Assembly (NCBI GenBank): GCA_046331705.1
Contig: JAXLQJ010000026.1
Coordinates: 1 to 64,000 of the forward strand
DNA: 64,000 nucleotides
Reading direction: 5' to 3'
Source of the DNA: JADJOY01 sp046331705 [NCBI: bacterium]
GTDB lineage: Bacteria; JADJOY01
Position 1 is the first letter of the stretch; each line of letters starts with the position of its first letter. The position numbers and the translations under genes were made by a program. Shown piece after piece: positions 8,866 through 24,863 of the stretch. Below the pieces are notes generated by a model that had not been told where the DNA came from, made no database searches, and saw only the letters and a list, made by a program, of their open reading frames with translations.

Positions 8866-9281
8866 GCGACGCGAATCCGGCGAGCATCGAGGGCGGCTGC
8901 CTGTGCGGGGCGGTGCGCTATCGCGCGACCGCCGCACCGCTCAACAGCATGATGTGCCACTGCAACTCGTGCCGGCGCGCCGCGGGTGCTCCGGTCGTCG
9001 CGTGGATCACCTTCCCGAGCGACGCGTTGACCTTCACCACCGGCACGCCCAATCGCTACGCGTCGTCGGCGGGTGTGGTGCGCACGTTCTGCCCTGGTTG
9101 CGGCACCCCGCTGACGTACGTCCACCAAGGCCGTCCGGGCGACGTGGACGTCACGACGGCGAGCCTCGATCATCCGGATCGATTTCCGCCCACCTGGCAC
9201 GGCTGGCTGGAAGACACGCTGCCGTGGTTGCGCTTCGGCGACGACTTGCCGACGCACCGCAAGGTGCCGAGCGCCGAGTGA
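8862..9281 (+). CDS. GFA-family (CENP-V/Gfa-like) zinc protein
   Basis: The 139-residue protein has the zinc-binding cysteine pattern of the GFA family: GGCLCGAVRYRA near the N-terminus, CHCNSCRRAAGAPV, and FCPGCGTPLTY. The family was named after glutathione-dependent formaldehyde-activating enzyme, but most members have no proven activity. The start is the GTG at 8862 overlapping the previous stop codon; a longer in-frame start would run through the SnoaL-like gene and add residues foreign to the family. A small membrane-protein gene follows after 3 bases. Confidence 0.87.
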   Translation: MSDANPASIEGGCLCGAVRYRATAAPLNSMMCHCNSCRRAAGAPVVAWITFPSDALTFTTGTPNRYASSAGVVRTFCPGCGTPLTYVHQGRPGDVDVTTASLDHPDRFPPTWHGWLEDTLPWLRFGDDLPTHRKVPSAE

Positions 9282-9284
9282 TCC

Positions 9285-9680
9285 ATGCGCCCGGATGGTG
9301 ACGAGCCCGAGCCGGATCGCGCCACGGAAGACGGCTCGGTCCTCGAAGTCGTCGACATCCGCCACATCCATCACGAGCACGACGACGCCATTCGCCGCTT
9401 CCTCGAGTGGCAAGAGCACCAGTACGACCCGGGCCATTTCCTCGGCGGGCGACTCCATCCGGCATTCACGCGCAGCCGGCCCAATCCCTTCGGCTGGTGG
9501 GCGCTCGGCGTCGCGGGTCTCTACGTGATTGGGCTGGCCAGCTTGGGGAACGTCGAATCCATCGCCCAGTTGGTGGAGGCCCTGGCCACCACGCTGCTCA
9601 TCGCGCTCGTCGGGCTCGAGCTCCTCGCTCGACCGGGCGATGGACACGCCACCCGATCGAGGAGCGACCGCGCCACGTAG
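9285..9680 (+). CDS. small two-span membrane protein, unknown function
   Basis: The 131-residue protein has an acidic, His-rich N-terminal part (VVDIRHIHHEHDD) and then two hydrophobic segments, FGWWALGVAGLYVIGLASLG and ALATTLLIALVGLELLA, separated by a short loop. It belongs to no family I recognise. It begins 3 bases after the GFA gene and ends the SnoaL-GFA-membrane trio, so it is very likely co-translated with them. The histidine cluster could bind metal, but this is only suggestive. Confidence 0.6.
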   Translation: MRPDGDEPEPDRATEDGSVLEVVDIRHIHHEHDDAIRRFLEWQEHQYDPGHFLGGRLHPAFTRSRPNPFGWWALGVAGLYVIGLASLGNVESIAQLVEALATTLLIALVGLELLARPGDGHATRSRSDRAT

Positions 9681-9729
9681 CGGTCGGACTCCGGGAACCC
9701 CGCCCCAAGCCGGGTTCAGCCAGGCGAGC

Positions 9730-10962
<1,233 letters not shown>

Positions 10963-11106
10963 GTCGTCGTTTCTCGAGCCCGCGTCGGCGAGGGTGCGGG
11001 TGAGGTGCACGGAGCCGAGGCGCGCTGGACCGCAACGACGCCGACGCGTCGTGGACCGCCTCGAGGATGGTGGTGGCGCGGCGGGCTCCGTCCCCCCGCG
11101 CCGCGT

Positions 11107-12579
11107 TCACACGCGCGGCAGGTCGATGCCGCCCTTGAGCGGCAGCTCGGAGCGGCCCATGAGCCACTTGTCGACGTGGTGCGCGGCCTCGCGCCCTTCC
11201 GAGATCGCCCACACCACCAGCGACTGGCCGCGCCGCAGATCGCCGGCAGCGAACACGCCGGGCACGTTGGTCATGTAGCTCGCGTCCGACTTGGCGTTGC
11301 CCCGCGAGTCGAGCTCGACGCCGAGCTCGGCGATCACGCCATCGGGCTCGGGACCGAGAAAGCCCATCGCCAGCAGGACCAGGTCCGCCGGCCACTCGCG
11401 CTCGGATCCCGCGCGCTCCACGAGCTTGGGTGGCCCACCGTTGGGGCTCGGCACCCAGTCGACCTCGACGGTGCGCAGCGCCTTGACCTGCCCAGCTTCG
11501 CCGAGCAGCGCTTTCGTGGAGATGCTGAAGACGCGGTCGCAGCCCTCCTCGTGCGAGGTGCTGGTGCGCAGCTTCATCGGCCAGTAGGGCCAGGGCTGCT
11601 GGTCGGGGCGGCCGGTGGGCGGTTGCGGCAGGACCTCGAATTGGGTGATCGACTTGGCGGCATGCCGGTTCGAGGTGCCGATGCAGTCACTGCCGGTGTC
11701 GCCGCCGCCGATGACGATGACGTGCTTGCCGGTGGCGAAGATGGGCGCGATGCCCTTCTTCTCCACGTCGTCGCCCGCGACGCGCATGTTCTGCTGCGCG
11801 AGGAACTCCATCGCGAAGTGGACGCCGGCGAGGTCGCGTCCCGGGATCGGCAGATCGCGCGGCTTGGTGGCGCCGCCGCACAGCACGATCGCGTCGTATT
11901 TCCGGAGCTCCGACGACGGCACGTTCTTGCCGACGTGCGCGTTGGTCCGGAACTCGATCCCCTCGGCCCGCATCAGCTCGAGCCGCCGATCGATCACCCG
12001 CTTCTCGAGCTTGAAGTCGGGGATGCCGTAACGAAGCAGCCCGCCGATCCGATCGGCGCGCTCGAAGACCGTGACCTGGTGACCGGCGCGATTGAGCTGC
12101 TGAGCCGCCGCCAATCCGGCGGGTCCCGAGCCGACCACGGCCACCTTCTTGCCGGTGCGACGCTCGGGCGGCTCCGGCTTCACGAGCCCCTCGGCGAACG
12201 CGTTCTCGATGATCGACTGCTCGATCTGCTCGATGGTCACCGGCGGATCGGTGATGCCGAGCACGCAAGCCTCTTCGCAAGGCGCCGGGCAGACGCGACC
12301 GGTGAACTCCGGGAAGTTGTTGGTCGAGTGCAGGACCTCGAGCGCTCGGCCCCAGCGGCCGCGATACACCAGGTCGTTCCAGTCCGGGATGATGTTCCCG
12401 AGCGGACAGCCGGTGTGGCAGAACGGCACGCCGCAATCCATGCAGCGCGCGGCCTGCTTCGCGACCTTCTCGGCGCCGAACGGCTCGGGAATCTCGCGCC
12501 AATCGCGCACGCGCAGCTCGACCGGCCGCTTCGCCGGCAGCTCCCGCGCGTATTCTTTGAAACCGGTCGGCTTACCCAC
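11107..12579 (-). CDS. gltD: glutamate synthase (NADPH) small subunit
   Basis: GltD passes electrons from NADPH through FAD and iron-sulfur centres to GltB for glutamate synthesis from glutamine and 2-oxoglutarate. The 490-residue product begins [14 protein letters not shown], the usual family start. It has the Cys-rich blocks [17 protein letters not shown] and [12 protein letters not shown], the FAD motif [17 protein letters not shown] and the NADPH motif [17 protein letters not shown]. The GTG at 12579 is chosen because AGGAG lies 6 bases before it and the family N-terminus begins there. It follows gltB by 90 bases on the same strand, the usual gltBD arrangement. Confidence 0.95.
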   Translation of the reverse strand: MGKPTGFKEYARELPAKRPVELRVRDWREIPEPFGAEKVAKQAARCMDCGVPFCHTGCPLGNIIPDWNDLVYRGRWGRALEVLHSTNNFPEFTGRVCPAPCEEACVLGITDPPVTIEQIEQSIIENAFAEGLVKPEPPERRTGKKVAVVGSGPAGLAAAQQLNRAGHQVTVFERADRIGGLLRYGIPDFKLEKRVIDRRLELMRAEGIEFRTNAHVGKNVPSSELRKYDAIVLCGGATKPRDLPIPGRDLAGVHFAMEFLAQQNMRVAGDDVEKKGIAPIFATGKHVIVIGGGDTGSDCIGTSNRHAAKSITQFEVLPQPPTGRPDQQPWPYWPMKLRTSTSHEEGCDRVFSISTKALLGEAGQVKALRTVEVDWVPSPNGGPPKLVERAGSEREWPADLVLLAMGFLGPEPDGVIAELGVELDSRGNAKSDASYMTNVPGVFAAGDLRRGQSLVVWAISEGREAAHHVDKWLMGRSELPLKGGIDLPRV

Positions 12580-12669
12580 GATCACTCCTAAACCGGGCGG
12601 GGACCAACCCGCCGCTACGAGCAACTCCGTGCGCGCCTCGCGTGTCGAGGCGCGCCCGCCTGCACCGTC

Positions 12670-17280
<4,611 letters not shown>

Positions 17281-17310
17281 GGCTTCCCTGCCGATCGACA
17301 ATCCGACGCC

Positions 17311-17325
17311 GGGGCAAGTTGCCCC
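17311..17325. promoter_or_regulatory. perfect palindrome in the gltB leader
   Basis: GGGGCAA-G-TTGCCCC is a 7+1+7 inverted repeat 31 bases upstream of the gltB ATG and downstream of the candidate promoter. It could be a regulator binding site or an RNA hairpin affecting gltB expression; nothing identifies the regulator. Confidence 0.45.
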
Positions 17326-17355
17326 AGCGTAAGATTGTGCAGTGCGTAACGGACC

Positions 17356-17383
17356 ACTCTATTGAAATCACGGCATGCGTCAA
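17356..17383 (-). promoter_or_regulatory. candidate gltBD promoter
   Basis: On the minus strand TTGACG (17383-17378) and TAGAGT (17361-17356) are 16 bases apart, in one of the few A+T-richer stretches here and about 75 bases upstream of the gltB start. It is the best sigma70-like match I found in the window. Confidence 0.5.
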
Positions 17384-17446
17384 GCCGGCGCAGTGCATTC
17401 TCGCGGCCAATCGCGTAAGCCGCCGATCTCGCGATGAAAAGGCCGA

Positions 17447-18184
17447 ATGGCACGGATTCGAGAAGCCGCTTCGAGCGATGGCCACCCGGGACCGATGCGT
17501 GGTCCCGGCGAGGTCCGATGGCGCCGCTCGGCGGTGCTCTCGCTGGCTGGCGCCGGGTGCGCGGCGCTGCCGCTGGCGATTCTCGGCGGGTTCATCCTCG
17601 CCGGCGCCCGCCCGCCGGATGCGCTGCCCGTGATCCTGCTGCCGACGATCGTCTACGCGCTACCGGCCCTCCCGCTCGTCTCGATCGGCGACACGTTGCC
17701 GAGCGCCTTCGCGACGCCGCTCGCCGCCGTGTGGTGCTGGATCGCCTGGACGGGCTGGATCCATCTCGGGCGGAGCGGGCGGCTGGGGATCGTGCCCCTG
17801 GTCGTGGTACCCGTGCTGGTCGCCCTCGCGTTCGCCGTGATGACCCCGGGCTTCCTCGGTGCGCGCGAGAAGGCGCGCAACGCCGCTTGCGACCAGGCCT
17901 ACCGGGATCCACAGGACTTCCTCGCCTCCGAGCTCCTCGCCATCCGAGCGGGGAGCGTCTCGCCGATCTGCGGCGTCCGGAGCACGGACGCCGTGATCTC
18001 GTGCTTCCTCGCCCGTCACGAGGCGGCCACCAATCCGCTGAACGAGCGCTCTCCCCTGTACGCGGCTTCTGCCCGAGAACCCTGTCAGGTCGAGCTCGTG
18101 GCGCGAGGGGCGAATCGGGTCGAGATCCGACAGCAGCCGGCACCACACCTGGCGATCCGTACCTACTCGATCACCTCGGAATGA
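17447..18184 (+). CDS. four-span membrane protein with Cys-containing C-terminal domain, unknown
   Basis: The 245-residue protein has four hydrophobic segments (about residues 29-52, 58-81, 86-106 and 112-133) and then a soluble C-terminal domain of about 110 residues with four cysteines. Directly after the last span comes GFLGAREKARNAACDQAY, which resembles the start of many type IV pilin-like or DUF1559-like proteins (REKARxAxC). Prepilins have only one N-terminal helix, however, so the likeness may be coincidental. The start at 17447 has AAAAGG just upstream; an ATG at 17495 is an alternative. It diverges from gltB and lies 19 bases before hemW. Confidence 0.55.
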   Translation: MARIREAASSDGHPGPMRGPGEVRWRRSAVLSLAGAGCAALPLAILGGFILAGARPPDALPVILLPTIVYALPALPLVSIGDTLPSAFATPLAAVWCWIAWTGWIHLGRSGRLGIVPLVVVPVLVALAFAVMTPGFLGAREKARNAACDQAYRDPQDFLASELLAIRAGSVSPICGVRSTDAVISCFLARHEAATNPLNERSPLYAASAREPCQVELVARGANRVEIRQQPAPHLAIRTYSITSE

Positions 18185-18203
18185 CTCGATCCAGGCGCTG
18201 ACC

Positions 18204-19388
18204 ATGCCGCTCGGCCTCTACCTCCACGTGCCGTATTGCCGGCGGGTGTGCCCGTACTGCGATTTCTTCGTGCTGCCGATCGGGAGGCGCCACGGGCCGC
18301 CGAGCACGGGGGGCGCTGGCACCCACCGCCCCGCGCAGCGGCCCGAGATCGAAACGTTCGTCGCCGCGCTGGTGCGCGAGATCGAGCTTCGCGCCCGGCT
18401 CGGCGGCGATCGCCAGCCGCTGGCGACGATCCATCTCGGTGGCGGCACTCCATCGACGCTCACCCGCGGCGAGCTGGGCCGCGTGCTCGCCGCCGTACAC
18501 GAGCATTTCGCCGTCGAGCCCGACGCCGAGATCGCGATCGAGGCCAACCCCGAGGACCTGACGGCGGAGCACGCGGCGGCGCTCGTCGAGACCGGAGTGA
18601 ATCGCGTGACGCTCGGCATCCAATCCCTCGACGACGCGGCGCTGCGCGTGCTCGGGCGCAAGCACCGCCGCGAGCAAGCGCTCGCCGCGCTCGGCGCGGC
18701 ACGCGAAGGCGGCGTCCGGAACCTCGGCGTGGATCTCATCTTCGGCGTGCCGGGACAGACGCGCGCCAGCTGGAACGAGACGCTCGATCGGGCGCTCGAC
18801 GCGGCGCCCGAGCACCTCTCGTGCTACGAGCTCACCATCGAGGCCGGCACCGAGCTCGACCGCGCGCGCCGCCTCGGCAAGATCGAGCCTTGCGAAGCGG
18901 ACCTCCTGCACCAGCTCTTCGTCGCGACCCACGACCGGCTCACCGCTGCGGGCTACGAGCATTACGAGGTGTCCAACTACGCCCGCGAGCGGCGCTTCCG
19001 CTCGCGGCACAACCTCGCGTACTGGCGGCACCAGCCGTACGTGGGCGTGGGTCCGTCGGCGCACTCCTTCGACGGTCGCACCCGCTCGTGGAATCACCGC
19101 GACCTCGGCGCGTGGCTCGCCGACGTCGAGGCGGCGCGCCTACCGATCGCGGGCAGCGAAGCGCTCTCGCCCCTCGAGCTGCGGCGCGAGGAGATCCTGC
19201 TCGGGCTGCGTTGCGTGGATGGATTCGCGATCGAGATCCGCGGGCGCGGAGCGATCCCGGCCCTGCCCGAGCCCGCGCTCGCCGCGGCGCTGGCGTCCGG
19301 TCAGCTGGTGCGCGACGCCGATCGCGTCCGTCCCACCTTCGCCGGCCTCACCATCGCCGACGAGCTCGCCCGCCAGCTCTGCCCGTGA
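18204..19388 (+). CDS. hemW: radical SAM heme chaperone HemW
   Basis: HemW is a radical-SAM family protein, formerly annotated as oxygen-independent coproporphyrinogen oxidase, that binds heme and delivers it to respiratory enzymes. The 394-residue product starts LYLHVPYCRRVCPYCDFF with the CxxxCxxC motif. HemW lacks the extra N-terminal residues and fourth Cys of HemN, as seen here. Other family blocks are HLGGGTPSTL, EANPEDLT, NRVTLGIQSLDDAALRVLGR, DLIFGVPGQT and HYEVSNYAR. A slightly longer variable loop follows the cluster motif. The gene is followed by a convergent gene after 77 bases. Confidence 0.92.
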   Translation: MPLGLYLHVPYCRRVCPYCDFFVLPIGRRHGPPSTGGAGTHRPAQRPEIETFVAALVREIELRARLGGDRQPLATIHLGGGTPSTLTRGELGRVLAAVHEHFAVEPDAEIAIEANPEDLTAEHAAALVETGVNRVTLGIQSLDDAALRVLGRKHRREQALAALGAAREGGVRNLGVDLIFGVPGQTRASWNETLDRALDAAPEHLSCYELTIEAGTELDRARRLGKIEPCEADLLHQLFVATHDRLTAAGYEHYEVSNYARERRFRSRHNLAYWRHQPYVGVGPSAHSFDGRTRSWNHRDLGAWLADVEAARLPIAGSEALSPLELRREEILLGLRCVDGFAIEIRGRGAIPALPEPALAAALASGQLVRDADRVRPTFAGLTIADELARQLCP

Positions 19389-19465
19389 AGACGGTGCGGC
19401 TGCGCGGGGCCGCGGCTTCGCCCACGTGAAGGGTCGCGATCCTTCGCGTGCGCCGCGGCTCGGCC

Positions 19466-20287
19466 TCAGTGCACGGTGGGCTTGCGGGGGTCGCCGTTGG
19501 GGCGATCGGGGCGCGGTGTGGTCTTACCGCCATCGATCACTTGCAGCTTGGTGAGCTTCTTCTGCACCCGTCGCTGCTTCGCCAGCAGCCACTTGCGCTT
19601 CAAGTCGGGCAACCGCACACCCCGCTGCACCACCAGATACGTGAGCCCGATTCCCGCGAGGAAGTAGACACTCCAAGGCTTCGCGGTGAGCAGCCCCACC
19701 ACCTGACCCGCGATGGTCAAGTACGTGATGTAGATGGCCTGGATGGGCAGGATGAAGAAGAGGAGGATCTGCGAACGCGGCTGAAGCCAGCCGAATGCGG
19801 CGAGACATGCGATCACCGGCACGCCGAAGCCGGAGTAAGGGAGCAGCCCGAACGCCTTCGCCGGCGTGCCCGCGGCCGTGGGGAGGAAACCAAGCGCCGA
19901 ACAGACCAGCCACCCGACCAACCCGACGCCGACGGTGGACGCCGCCAAGAACGTCTGGAAGCGGCCCGTGCCGAGGTAGCGCTCGAGATGCGACGAAAAG
20001 AAGAAGAGCGTCATGAGCATCAGCAGGAACGAGAGCGGATCACCGGCGTGCACGAATGGATGCGTGACGAACTGCCACGGTGCGAAGCGACCCGAGCCCA
20101 GCGGCCAGAGCATCAGGCTGTCGATCCCGTCTTGCAGCCCCAGCCAGTAACGCAGGAAGAGCTCGACGCCGAAGCACACGGCGAGCACGATGCAGAGTTG
20201 CTTGCCGAACGGAGTCAGCCCCGGCCCGAAGCTCAGTCCCAACCCGCCCGACCCGCCGCCACCGGCGCCGCGCGCTTGCCAGCTCAT
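19466..20287 (-). CDS. rhomboid-like membrane protein, probably lacking protease activity
   Basis: The 273-residue protein has about six hydrophobic spans and a basic C-terminal tail. The region WQFVTHPFVHAGDPLSFLLM, then SSHLERYLGTGRF, resembles rhomboid spans 1-2. The block LLPYSGFGVPVIACLAAFG followed by QILLFFILPIQAIYI resembles rhomboid GASG-xFG and the following strand-like segment. Ser152 occupies the catalytic serine place, but the usual GxSG is PYSG. The last span (AKPWSVYFLAGIGLTYL) has no histidine where the catalytic His should lie. It is therefore probably an inactive rhomboid relative. It starts 4 bases after the acs stop codon, so it is co-transcribed with acs. Confidence 0.65.
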   Translation of the reverse strand: MSWQARGAGGGGSGGLGLSFGPGLTPFGKQLCIVLAVCFGVELFLRYWLGLQDGIDSLMLWPLGSGRFAPWQFVTHPFVHAGDPLSFLLMLMTLFFFSSHLERYLGTGRFQTFLAASTVGVGLVGWLVCSALGFLPTAAGTPAKAFGLLPYSGFGVPVIACLAAFGWLQPRSQILLFFILPIQAIYITYLTIAGQVVGLLTAKPWSVYFLAGIGLTYLVVQRGVRLPDLKRKWLLAKQRRVQKKLTKLQVIDGGKTTPRPDRPNGDPRKPTVH

Positions 20288-20291
20288 CGGC

Positions 20292-22382
<2,091 letters not shown>

Positions 22383-22686
22383 GACACGCTCCCTCTCGCG
22401 AGCAACTCAGCCTGCGCGTCGTAACACAGCCGCGCGGAACCGCGCAAAGCGGGCGAGGACCCGTGGTGGTTCGCTTCGACCCCGTTGCGCCGGACGAGTC
22501 GCGAGGGCCTGGGGACCCGTCGGCGGGCACGGCGCGCCCCAGCTCGCGCCCGTGGAACCGAAGGCACGCCTGCGCCGCGGCCGCGCGACGAGGGTTCACT
22601 CCCCACGAGCGGGACCCACGACACCGGCCGTCGATCGAGTTGTTGCGCCGCGCGGCCGGCTCGATGACGATTCGCCCGTGGATACG
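22383..22686. other. 304-bp divergent intergenic region
   Basis: It separates acs (minus) from the membrane-anchored acyl carrier protein gene (plus). It must hold the promoter(s) for both, but I see no convincing sigma70 match, RNA gene or coding potential. Confidence 0.4.
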
Positions 22687-23115
22687 ATGCTCGTGTGGGT
22701 GGTGGGGATCGGGATGCTCGTCGTGTGCGGAATCGCGGCGGTGCGCGAGGAGCGGGCGCGGCGCAAGCGTCTCGATCGCCTCTTCGAGGGTCGCGATGCG
22801 CTGAGCGCTGACGAGTTCGGGAAGCGGTACTTCTCGGGCGCCGAAGCCGAGATCGCGGCGCGGGTGCGCAAGGTCGTTCAGGATCAGATGGCAGCAGACG
22901 GTCGTCGACTGCTGCCCGACGACCACCTCACCAACGACCTCGAGGTTGGGTACCCCACGGATTCCATGGACTGGCTCGAGCTCGTCATGGCGCTGGAGAG
23001 CGAGTTCAAGATCGAGATCGCAGGCAAAGATGCGGCAATATTCCGCAACATCCGCGACGTCGTGCATTACCTGTCTGCGCGTGGCGTTAGGACCCATCGC
23101 ACTGGTTCGACGTAG
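22687..23115 (+). CDS. membrane-anchored acyl carrier protein
   Basis: The 142-residue protein has an N-terminal membrane helix (LVWVVGIGMLVVCGIAAV, residues 2-19), a basic linker, and a carrier-protein domain at about residues 55-132. The phosphopantetheine site is TDSMDWLELVMALESEF with Ser93 in the DSx context, followed by KIEIAGKDA; both closely match acyl carrier proteins. Ordinary ACPs are 75-90 residues and soluble, so the membrane anchor is unusual. A GTG 9 bases upstream is an alternative start. It stands alone, diverging from acs and followed by the repeat array. A role in presenting acyl groups to membrane enzymes is inference. Confidence 0.8.
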   Translation: MLVWVVGIGMLVVCGIAAVREERARRKRLDRLFEGRDALSADEFGKRYFSGAEAEIAARVRKVVQDQMAADGRRLLPDDHLTNDLEVGYPTDSMDWLELVMALESEFKIEIAGKDAAIFRNIRDVVHYLSARGVRTHRTGST

Positions 23116-23126
23116 CGGCGGACCGC

Positions 23127-24250
23127 GCAAAGCCCACGACCACGCAATCCGGTCGGCGGGGCGGTCGAGCGACCGACCGCCCTCCAGCCGAGCGCACCGG
23201 TCTCCACGCTCGCCGTCATCTCTCCGCGAGCCGGCAGGCGAGCCGACGAGCGAAGCGAGGCGACTCGGGGGTGGCGCCCGGCGCGGCGCCTTGCCGCGGC
23301 GGGCGGGGGCTTGAAAAGCCCCGGCCGAGCAGGCCGAACCCAGCCGAGCGCACCGGTCCCCCGCTCGCCGTCATCTCTCCGCGAGCCGGCAGGCGAGCCG
23401 ACGAGCGAAGCGAGGCACTCGGGTGAGGCCCCGGCGCGGCTTCGCCGCGACGGGCGAGGCGAAAAGCCCCGACCGAGCGACCGAACTCCGGCCGAGCGCA
23501 CCGGTCTCCACGCTTCGCCGTCCATCTCTCCGCGAGCCGGCAGGCGAGCCGACGAGCGAAGCGAGGCGACTCGGGGCTGGGGCCCGGCACGGCTTCGCCG
23601 CGACGGGCAGGGCTTGAAAAGCCCGGACGAGCGACCCGAGAACTCCAGCCGAGCGCACCGGGTCTCCACGCTCGCCGTCCATCTCTCCGCGAGCCAGCAG
23701 GCGAGCCGACGAGCGAAGCGAGGCGACTCGAGGTGGCGCCCCGCCGGCTTCGCCGCGACGGGCGGGGGCTTGAAAAGCCCCGACCGAGCGACCTGAACTC
23801 AGCCGAGCGCACCGGTCTCCACGCTCGCCGTCCATCTCTCCGCGAGCCGGCAGGCGAGCCGACGAGCGAAGCAGAGGCGACTCGGGGGTGGGGCCCCGGC
23901 GCGGCTTGGCCGCGACGGGGCGGGGAGCGAAGAGCCCACGACCACGCCCCGCGACGATCCAGCGGCGCACCGGTCTCCACGCTCGCCGTCCATCTCCGCG
24001 AGCCGGCAGGCGAGCCGACGAGCGAAGCGAGGCGACTCGGGAGTGGGCCCCGACGCGGCTTCGCCGCGGCGGGCCGGGGCGAAAGCCCCGACCGAGCGAC
24101 CCGAACTCCAGCCGAGCGCCCTGGTCCCCACGCTCGTCGTCCATCCTCCGCGAGCCGGCAGGCGAGCCGACGAGCGAAGCGGGCGACTCGGGGGTGGGGC
24201 CCCGGCGCGGCCAGCCGCGACGGGGCGGGGGGCTGAAAAGCCCCCGAAAA
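23127..24250. repeat. tandem array of seven 154-bp double-hairpin repeats
   Basis: Seven degenerate units occur head to tail. The shared block GAGCCGGCAGGCGAGCC (one unit has a substitution) begins at 23228, 23383, 23534, 23691, 23844, 24000 and 24152, giving spacings of 151-157 bases. Partial unit ends flank the array. Each unit holds a GACGAGCGAAGCGAG block and then two hairpins. Hairpin 1 has a GCCCCG/CGGGGC outer and a GCGGC/GCCGC inner stem, as at 24199-24226. Hairpin 2 has stem variants such as GGGGCTT-GAA-AAGCCCC (23306-23322), CGGGGC-GAAA-GCCCCG (24075-24090) and GGGGGCT-GAAA-AGCCCCC (24228-24245). Units 2 and 5 have damaged hairpin 2. The array fills the space between convergent genes. 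I see no protein-coding signal in it. Confidence 0.92.
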
Positions 24251-24251
24251 C

Positions 24252-24827
24252 TCAGTCGTCCCAGCCGTGGCTGGGCAGCGGGCAGAAGGCCGCGATGCCG
24301 AGGTCGGGATTGATGCCGGAGAGCACGGCAACGGCGGCGCCAGTCTTGGGGTCGAGGGCGGGCGAGCCGCTCATGCCGTCCTTGGCCTCGCAATCGACGA
24401 AGAAGCCGTCGAACTCGATGCCCTCCCCGAGCTTGATCGTGTCCCAGCCCGACACCGGCCCTTCGATCCACTCGAGCTCGCCCTGCTGCGGATAGCCGAC
24501 GATGACGAGATCGGCGCCGTCACGCGGCAGGCGCAGGTCGAGCTCGAGCGGATCGCACGCGGCGCCGTCGGTCTCGAAGATCGCCAGGTCGCCGGGCAGC
24601 GAGAGCTTCCAAGCCTTCACCGGCAGCACCCGCCCGGAGGCCTCGCGAATGGCGAGCTGCTCCGGTGCGCTGATGTCGTTCGAGTGCAGATAGTGGCGCG
24701 CGCCCAGGAAGCGGCCGTGGCCGACGATTCGGAAGCAGGTCGCGAACGGCTCGATCCCCTCGCCGCCGGTGCTACGCCCGATGCGAGCGATGCTGCGTCC
24801 CAAGCGTTTCGATTGCGCGGTCTTCAT
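24252..24827 (-). CDS. trypsin-like serine protease domain protein
   Basis: The 191-residue protein has a chymotrypsin-fold triad in order: His in FLGARHYLHSND (about residue 45), Asp in LPGDLAIFETD (about 80), and Ser in KDGMSGSPALDP (about 150), with the GxSGSP oxyanion motif. Length and order fit a minimal trypsin-like domain. No signal peptide or membrane span is visible, which is unusual for this family and suggests a cytoplasmic or non-classically exported protein. No clear ribosome binding site precedes the ATG. It is the last gene of a minus-strand set (TPR, alpha/beta hydrolase, protease), and the repeat array begins 6 bases beyond its stop codon. Confidence 0.8.
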   Translation of the reverse strand: MKTAQSKRLGRSIARIGRSTGGEGIEPFATCFRIVGHGRFLGARHYLHSNDISAPEQLAIREASGRVLPVKAWKLSLPGDLAIFETDGAACDPLELDLRLPRDGADLVIVGYPQQGELEWIEGPVSGWDTIKLGEGIEFDGFFVDCEAKDGMSGSPALDPKTGAAVAVLSGINPDLGIAAFCPLPSHGWDD

Positions 24828-24863
24828 GGTCGGAAAGTTCCGGTCTCCCGAGGCCTCGGGCGC

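Noticed and set aside
23127-24250. CRISPR array
   Set aside because: Units are about 154 bp and similar over their whole length, without short repeats separated by unique spacers, and no cas genes are in the window.
23067-24471. Long open frames on both strands across the repeat array
   Set aside because: They translate to Arg/Ser/Pro-rich periodic sequence copied from the DNA repeat, lack a good start or ribosome site, and run on into the protease gene in the wrong frame.
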